The notes under the pieces: model-generated
The model's input: only the letters and a program-made list of their open reading frames with translations
Told to the model about the DNA's origin: nothing
Databases searched by the model: none
Shown here: positions 24,614 to 28,395 of the stretch, in pieces
Position numbering within the stretch: position 1 is the stretch's first letter
Layout of the letters: each line of letters opens with the position of its first letter
DNA from: Bacillota bacterium
Lineage (GTDB): Bacteria > Bacillota > Clostridia > Christensenellales > SZUA-584
Direction of reading: 5' to 3'
Assembly: GCA_023408075.1 (NCBI GenBank)
Contig: JAEYKW010000034.1
Location: 1 to 28,395 of the forward strand
DNA: 28,395 bases
Position numbers and translations under genes: made by a program

Positions 24614-25387
24614 TCAGCCATCCCTGCGTTCTTTCATGGCGTATAACGCCGCGCCGATTGACCCGGCATATCTTCCTTGCCTGTTGGATATAACATCCCT
24701 TTGCAGTGCTTTGGACAGCGTGCTCCTCATGTAGATGCTGTCGCATAGTCCGCCTGTTAGGCCCACGATCGTGCCGCCGCCCATCCGGCGAGCTTGTGAA
24801 GCCACCTTTTTTATAATGGAATCCACTACGGCAAACGCAATGTTTTCCTTCTTTTCGCCCCGCCCAATCAGACTGATGACCTCGGATTCGGCAAAAACTG
24901 TACACATGGAGCTGATGGACGTATTGCTGCCCTTTGCTGCCAGCGCGCACAGTTCGTCCGGACTCAAAGCCAGTGTATTGGCCATCACTTCCAAAAAACG
25001 TCCTGTGCCTGCGGAGCATTTGTCATTCATGATGAAGTCCTTCACCATGCAGCCCTCAACGGAGACGATCTTTGTGTCCTGCCCCCCAATGTCAATCACC
25101 GTTATATCCTGGCACGAAAATATTTGGCAGGCTCCTTTGGCGTGACAGGAAATCTCGGTCACCGTTCCATCCGCATACGGCACGGCCACCCGGCCGTATC
25201 CTGTGGCCACGCAGGGAACCTCTTGTGCGTCTACGCCGTTATCAAGCAGTTTCTTCCGTATTGCCTCCGCCGTATCGACGCTGCTCAAGCCGGTCGGCTG
25301 TATGAATTGCAGCAGGATTTCTGCGTTGTTATCCATCACCGTTGTTTTTGAGCAGGTCGAGCCGATATCAATACCAATGTATTTCAT
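24614..25387 (-). CDS. 2-hydroxyacyl-CoA dehydratase activase (HgdC/YjiL-like)
   Basis: The 257-residue protein is an ASKHA-fold ATPase: phosphate-1 loop YIGIDIGSTCSKTTVMD, phosphate-2 DIGGQDTK, adenosine loop GLTGGLCD. The two cysteines that hold the [4Fe-4S] cluster shared across the homodimer are C124 (MNDKCSAGTGRF) and C162 (SSMCTVFAESEV). Activases hydrolyse ATP to push one electron into an HgdB-type partner; the partner here is likely the 21244-22518 product, six genes later in the cluster order of minus-strand genes (counting inclusively from selD, the seventh). GAGG lies 6 bases before the ATG, and the gene has its own promoter at 25490-25519. Confidence 0.92.
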   Translation of the reverse strand: MKYIGIDIGSTCSKTTVMDNNAEILLQFIQPTGLSSVDTAEAIRKKLLDNGVDAQEVPCVATGYGRVAVPYADGTVTEISCHAKGACQIFSCQDITVIDIGGQDTKIVSVEGCMVKDFIMNDKCSAGTGRFLEVMANTLALSPDELCALAAKGSNTSISSMCTVFAESEVISLIGRGEKKENIAFAVVDSIIKKVASQARRMGGGTIVGLTGGLCDSIYMRSTLSKALQRDVISNRQGRYAGSIGAALYAMKERRDG

Positions 25388-25489
25388 TCAAAACCTCGTC
25401 CGCACGACATTGCCGCTTTATCAGGCATCTCCGGTTTGCATGGAATATCGGCTGATGCCGTATGCGTTATGCAAAATATTGCTATCAAT

Positions 25490-25560
25490 ATTATAAAAAC
25501 GGTCATAAAAAAACGCCAATTCGAATATCAGATAGAACAATGGTTTCTATCGGGTTTTCC
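25490..25560 (-). promoter_or_regulatory. activase-yedF operon promoter with LysR-type site
   Basis: On the minus strand TTGGCG (25514-25519) and TATAAT (25490-25495) are 18 bases apart, giving a leader of ~95 bases. Upstream of the -35 lies CCGATAGAAACCAT (25540-25553), nearly the same as a motif before selD, inside an imperfect dyad around ATCGG-gtttt-CCGAT (25549-25563). A second inverted repeat, GATAGAA (25531-25537)/TTCTATC (25545-25551), overlaps it. The rest of the 25388-25584 spacer shows no gene. Confidence 0.68.
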
Positions 25561-25584
25561 GATGAAAAGGCGCTTAGAATCGTT

Positions 25585-26475
25585 TTATTTTGTGCGGTTT
25601 AATACAAAGGCCCGAAATGCCTGCGCAGAACTGGTCAGTCTGCGGTCCTTTGCATGAATCATATATAAGCAGCGTACCGTGCTCTTGCCATCCAGCGGTA
25701 AGATAAGCACGTTCTGCGCCATTCTGGCGGCCAGTTCCGATACGATAGCGACGCCAAGACCCTGCGATACGGTGCGCAGAATCGTGTCATTGTTATCCAC
25801 GCGCGCGACGACGTGAATGTCCTCGGTGCGGATACGATTTTCACACAGAAACTTATCCACCGCCTGCTGTGTGCCCGATCCCATCTCGCGGAAGATCAAC
25901 GGTTCTGAAATCAGTGTATTGCCAAAACTCCCGGAGTCCAGCAGAGTGCGGTATTTATCGTTATCCGGAGCCAACAGCACCAGCCGGTCTTCACGAAGCA
26001 GGTCATAGTTGAGTTCTTTTCTGTTCATCACCGCACCGACAAAACCAATTTGCACATCGCCATTAAGCACCTGCTCGTGCACGCGCATGCTGTCTCCGCC
26101 GCGCAGCGTAAATCGGCACTGCGGCATTTCCAGTGCAAATCCGGCTATCAGTTCGGGCATGAGATAGCTCATCGGAATCGTTGAGGCGGCCAGCACCAGC
26201 TCCTGAGATGTTCTCTCCTCAAGCTCCCATGAAAGCTGGTCGCAGCTTTGAAGAATGGATTTTGCGTGAGTGTATACGCGTCGGCCCTCATCTGTCAGAA
26301 TGATCCTCCGCTTTCCCGAGCGTACGATCATCGGGACACCGATATCTTTCTCCAGCGCGGAGACATGTCCGCTGATGGTTGACTGTGCCAGATATAGCTT
26401 TTCCGCTGCGGCGGTGAAGCTGCCGCACTCAACGACAGCAACAAACGCTTCCAGCTGTTTCAGATTATAATTCAT
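25585..26475 (-). CDS. LysR-family transcriptional regulator of the selenium cluster
   Basis: The 296-residue protein has the LysR N-terminal winged helix (LKQLEAFVAVVECGSFTAAAEKLYLAQSTISGHVSALE, ~5-45) and a C-terminal periplasmic-binding-like effector domain (from ~88). Its ATG comes 1 base after the selD stop, so it is co-transcribed and probably coupled to selD. A selD-lysR pair is known from selenium gene clusters of other anaerobes. It probably controls both cluster promoters, which share a motif. What it senses is unknown. Confidence 0.92.
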   Translation of the reverse strand: MNYNLKQLEAFVAVVECGSFTAAAEKLYLAQSTISGHVSALEKDIGVPMIVRSGKRRIILTDEGRRVYTHAKSILQSCDQLSWELEERTSQELVLAASTIPMSYLMPELIAGFALEMPQCRFTLRGGDSMRVHEQVLNGDVQIGFVGAVMNRKELNYDLLREDRLVLLAPDNDKYRTLLDSGSFGNTLISEPLIFREMGSGTQQAVDKFLCENRIRTEDIHVVARVDNNDTILRTVSQGLGVAIVSELAARMAQNVLILPLDGKSTVRCLYMIHAKDRRLTSSAQAFRAFVLNRTK

Positions 26476-26476
26476 A

Positions 26477-27517
26477 CTATGACTCCAGAATGATTCTCTT
26501 GCCGCCTCTGTAAGGACGAATATTTCCGATGCGCTGTGCAGAGGGAACGCAGGTCTTCAGCTCGACAAAGAGCGCATCGGCATCTTGCGGACTAACGCAG
26601 ATCACGAGACCGCCGGATGTCTGCGGGTCAAAAAGCAGATCAGCCTGCTCCAGCGGAATATTCCCCAGCGCCACAGATTCCTCCGCGAAGCTGCGGTTGC
26701 GGTACATACCGGCGGGCAGTATGCCCATCCGCGCAAACTCCAGTGCTTCGGGAATCATGTCTATGCCATTAACATCGATGTGGATTTCCACATCACTGCC
26801 CTGGGCCATCTCCATCAGATGGCCCATCATACCAAAACCGGTCACATCTGTACACGCATGCACGTCGTACTTTATCATCGCATCTCTGGCGGATCTATTG
26901 AGCGTTGTCATCAAAGTGAACGCGTATTTTTCGGTTTCTTTGCTGACCAACTGGGCTTTCATCGCGGAGGTCAGCACGCCGATGCCGACTGGCTTTGTAA
27001 GCAGCAGCACATCTCCCGGTCTCGCACCGGAATTCGTCAGCACCTTATTAGGATGCACAAATCCGGTCACTGCCAGTCCATATTTCGGTTCCTCGTCATA
27101 AATGCTGTGCCCGCCTGTGATCAACGCGCCCGCTTCGAACACCTTATCGTAACCGCCCCGCAAAATTTCATGAACAGTTTCTTTCGGCATGTCCTCGGGA
27201 ACGGCCATGATGTTAAGCGCCAGTTTCGGCTCTCCTCCCATCGCGTATACATCGGATAATGCATTCGTCGCCGCGATGGCCCCGAATGTGTATGGGTCAT
27301 CCGCAATCGGCGGGAAAAAATCGACGGTTTGCACCAGTGCCAGTTCGTCGCTGATCTTATAGACAGATGCGTCGTCACTGCGCTCGAACCCAACCAGTAG
27401 ATTCGGATCATGGTGGACCTTAATATCAGACAGAAGCTGCGCCAAAACACCGGCGCCCACTTTTGCTCCGCAGCCAGCGCACTTTGCCAGCTTCGTTAAT
27501 TTTATATTATCTTCCAA
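26477..27517 (-). CDS. selD: selenide, water dikinase (selenophosphate synthase)
   Basis: The 346-residue protein is SelD-like throughout. It makes selenophosphate from selenide and ATP. The N-terminal active site reads LAKCAGCGAK; C16 and K19 correspond to the catalytic Cys17 and Lys20 of E. coli SelD, while the residue matching E. coli Cys19 is alanine. Both cysteine codons are TGC, so this is the Cys form. The ATP and metal residues follow (GFERSDDASVY, VDFFPPIADDPYTFGAIAATNALSDVYAMGG). The start is TTG at 27517, supported by GGAGG 7 bases upstream; no in-frame ATG fits. Its promoter lies at 27564-27593. No selA or selB is present. Confidence 0.95.
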   Translation of the reverse strand: MEDNIKLTKLAKCAGCGAKVGAGVLAQLLSDIKVHHDPNLLVGFERSDDASVYKISDELALVQTVDFFPPIADDPYTFGAIAATNALSDVYAMGGEPKLALNIMAVPEDMPKETVHEILRGGYDKVFEAGALITGGHSIYDEEPKYGLAVTGFVHPNKVLTNSGARPGDVLLLTKPVGIGVLTSAMKAQLVSKETEKYAFTLMTTLNRSARDAMIKYDVHACTDVTGFGMMGHLMEMAQGSDVEIHIDVNGIDMIPEALEFARMGILPAGMYRNRSFAEESVALGNIPLEQADLLFDPQTSGGLVICVSPQDADALFVELKTCVPSAQRIGNIRPYRGGKRIILES

Positions 27518-27563
27518 TGCAGCACCTCCATAACATAAATGAGCTTTAAATGAGCACGAATAA

Positions 27564-27622
27564 AGAATAGCATAGAAACAAAGAGAACGTCAAAATAACC
27601 GATGGATTTTATCGGATATTTC
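27564..27622 (-). promoter_or_regulatory. selD-lysR promoter with LysR-type dyad
   Basis: On the minus strand TTGACG (27588-27593) and TATTCT (27564-27569) are 18 bases apart. Immediately upstream lies the dyad ATA-n-CCGAT-N7-ATCGG-n-TAT (27595-27619), with minus-strand CCGATAAAATCCAT (27602-27615). A LysR-type activator usually binds in this position. The motif recurs before the activase gene at 25540-25553. Confidence 0.72.
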
Positions 27623-27800
27623 AATATTTATGGCCATCCGGTTCCCGGGCGGCAGGGCTATTTTGCGGTATGCCAAAGAAAATGGATGTGCACCTTTCGA
27701 ACATCAAGCCGTCTTGCTGTTTTCCGAAACAGGAATAAAAAGAGGGTAAACTCCGCTCTTCAAATATAATAGGATCCAAAGATCTTAATTTATCTTTCTC

Positions 27801-27824
27801 TGACAAGTAGTAGTTTGCTTGTCA
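27801..27824. repeat. 7-bp inverted repeat
   Basis: TGACAAG (27801-27807) and CTTGTCA (27818-27824) form perfect arms around a 10-base loop. It lies in the gene-free stretch 27623-27983, which is otherwise AT-rich and shows no supported gene. Its function is unknown. Confidence 0.45.
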
Positions 27825-27974
27825 GCACTGTGAATGTTTGAATTGGTCTTCACTTTTACAAGGGGCCGCTTAAGAAAAGGACAATTTGTTTTTTATTATC
27901 TGATAATTAAATTTAATAAATTCCACTGTGCATTTGAGATAATTATAAAACTTAAAACCTTTTGTCAATTAGCG

Positions 27975-28075
27975 GAGAGAGTGGGATTCGCTCCGTTCCC
28001 AATGGTCGCTATCACGCCATGTTCGCTTGCCTTCATCCGCCATCCGGCGGCAAGCTCACGTTCGAATCCGCCCTA
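27975..28075. repeat. nested inverted-repeat element with tRNA-3'-end-like sequence
   Basis: GGATTCG (27984-27990)/CGAATCC (28063-28069) encloses GCTTGCC (28025-28031)/GGCAAGC (28049-28055), both perfect 7-bp pairs. The minus strand ends in GCGAATCCCACTCTCTCCGC, resembling the T-arm and acceptor of a Ser/Leu-type tRNA, but no full tRNA can be folded. Such sequences often give spurious predicted proteins containing a RVGF motif. It is probably a dispersed non-coding repeat. Confidence 0.5.
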
Positions 28076-28079
28076 TGCC

Positions 28080-28118
28080 AAAATAAAAGGCACACCTGAC
28101 GGTGCACCTTTTTATTTT
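28080..28118. terminator. strong bidirectional hairpin terminator
   Basis: AAAATAAAAGG (28080-28090) pairs with CCTTTTTATTTT (28107-28118), with CACC (28092-28095 region) and GGTG (28101-28104) closing the stem top. Both strands end in T-rich runs. It separates the repeat-like element from the transposase gene. Confidence 0.82.
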
Positions 28119-28150
28119 GGTCAGACTGTCCAAAAACCTACTCCAATATA

Positions 28151-28159
28151 TGGTATAAT
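28151..28159 (+). promoter_or_regulatory. extended -10 promoter of the transposase gene
   Basis: TGGTATAAT (28151-28159) is a perfect TGnTATAAT extended -10, 26 bases before the transposase ATG. No good -35 is visible, as expected for this promoter type. TCAGACTGTCCAAAAACC (from 28121) may belong to the insertion sequence's left end. Confidence 0.55.
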
Positions 28160-28184
28160 AAAGAAAAACGTATAGAGGATAAAC

Positions 28185-28395
28185 ATGGACTATATCAAAG
28201 GACAGAGCCGTATGCAGACCACCATGCTGCCGGATTGTGTCGATGATCTGATTGACCAAGATAGCCCTGTGCGGGTGATTGACGCCTTTGTGGATGGACT
28301 GGATATGACACAAGCCGGATTTGCAAAAGCAAACCTGAATGAAACAGGCAGACCCCCATACGACCCTCGCGACCTTCTCAAGCTGTACATCTACG
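28185..28395 (+). CDS. IS1182-family transposase, N-terminal part (cut by window edge)
   Basis: The frame from ATG 28185 to the last base encodes ~70 residues with the IS1182-type transposase N-terminus: DYIKGQSR, LPDCVDDLIDQDSPVRVIDA, then ETGRPPYDPRDLLKLYIY. This is the conserved lead-in before the DDE catalytic domain, which lies outside the window. GAGG precedes the ATG by ~6 bases. No stop or frameshift is seen, so it may be intact. The matching terminal repeat cannot be checked here. Confidence 0.9.
   Translation, partial: MDYIKGQSRMQTTMLPDCVDDLIDQDSPVRVIDAFVDGLDMTQAGFAKANLNETGRPPYDPRDLLKLYIY

Noticed and set aside
24568..24621. 17-codon frame (MAEQKRTIGIVPG...) overlapping the activase stop on the minus strand
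   Set aside because: Too short and without a ribosome binding site; most likely chance.
26477..27517. SelD as a selenoprotein
   Set aside because: Both N-terminal cysteines are encoded by TGC; no in-frame TGA occurs at the active site.
27621..27806. 61-codon open frame on the minus strand from a TTG
   Set aside because: No ribosome binding site and no family features; its start lies within an inverted repeat.
27834..28175. 113-codon open frame on the plus strand
   Set aside because: It runs through AT-rich DNA, the tRNA-like repeat and the terminator hairpin, has no ribosome binding site, and reads like known spurious translations of repeats (RVGF segment).
1..28395. CRISPR arrays, prophage or integrase genes
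   Set aside because: No regularly spaced repeats and no phage structural or recombinase genes were seen; the only mobile gene is the transposase fragment at the right end.

Overview
The window looks like a chromosomal segment from a low-to-mid GC anaerobic Firmicute (Clostridia-type). It opens on the 3' end of a 5S rRNA gene, and the families present are typical of that group: a BlaI/BlaR1-type pair, a PadR regulator with a HAAS-like membrane protein, an ECF sigma/anti-sigma pair, an aldo/keto reductase with a ferredoxin tail, a 2-hydroxyacyl-CoA dehydratase-type ATPase and reductase, SelD/YedF selenium genes and an IS1182-type transposase. Ribosome binding sites are strong and of GGAGG type. 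The species cannot be named from the sequence.

Layout. 1-122: 5S rRNA end and rRNA-operon terminator. 123-473: AT-rich spacer with a perfect 9-bp inverted repeat. 474-902: two-CBS-domain protein. 1049-3274 (minus): M56/BlaR1-like membrane protease and BlaI-like repressor with operator-like dyads. 3346-5030: PadR repressor and a SEDS (FtsW/RodA)-like membrane protein that lacks the conserved catalytic aspartate. 5164-7246: ECF sigma factor and membrane anti-sigma-like protein. 7465-8968 (minus): two GNAT acetyltransferases and a flavin-reductase-fold protein. 9103-11266: AEC transporter, then a ferredoxin-tailed aldo/keto reductase. 11361-12842 (minus): two tandem paralogous PNPOx-fold proteins behind a MarR regulator. 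13204-15888: iron-containing alcohol dehydrogenase and aldo/keto reductase (minus), divergent from a MerR regulator. 15911-17561: duplicated-domain DUF606/DMT transporter divergent from a Crp/Fnr regulator. 17654-19099: DbpA-type RNA helicase. 19177-20529 (minus): MFS transporter. 20907-27622 (minus): selenium cluster. 27623-28395: non-coding repeat-like region, strong terminator and the 5' part of an IS1182-family transposase cut by the window edge.

The most notable region is the selenium cluster. In transcription order it is selD, lysR-type regulator, then activase (HgdC/YjiL-like), yedF, cysteine desulfurase, DUF3343, double-cubane 2-hydroxyacyl-CoA dehydratase-like protein and a second DUF3343. 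Most junctions overlap by 4-8 nt. Two promoters, before selD and before the activase gene, carry a shared motif (minus strand CCGATAAAATCCAT and CCGATAGAAACCAT) just upstream of the -35. This suggests that the cluster's own LysR protein controls both transcripts. No selA, selB or tRNA-Sec is present in the window, so the cluster fits selenium trafficking or a selenium cofactor more than selenocysteine decoding. That point is inference.

Several regulators sit beside readable control sites: BlaI-like dyads, 20-bp direct repeats over the padR promoter, a MarR palindrome, a 19-bp-spacer MerR promoter and a Crp/Fnr palindrome.
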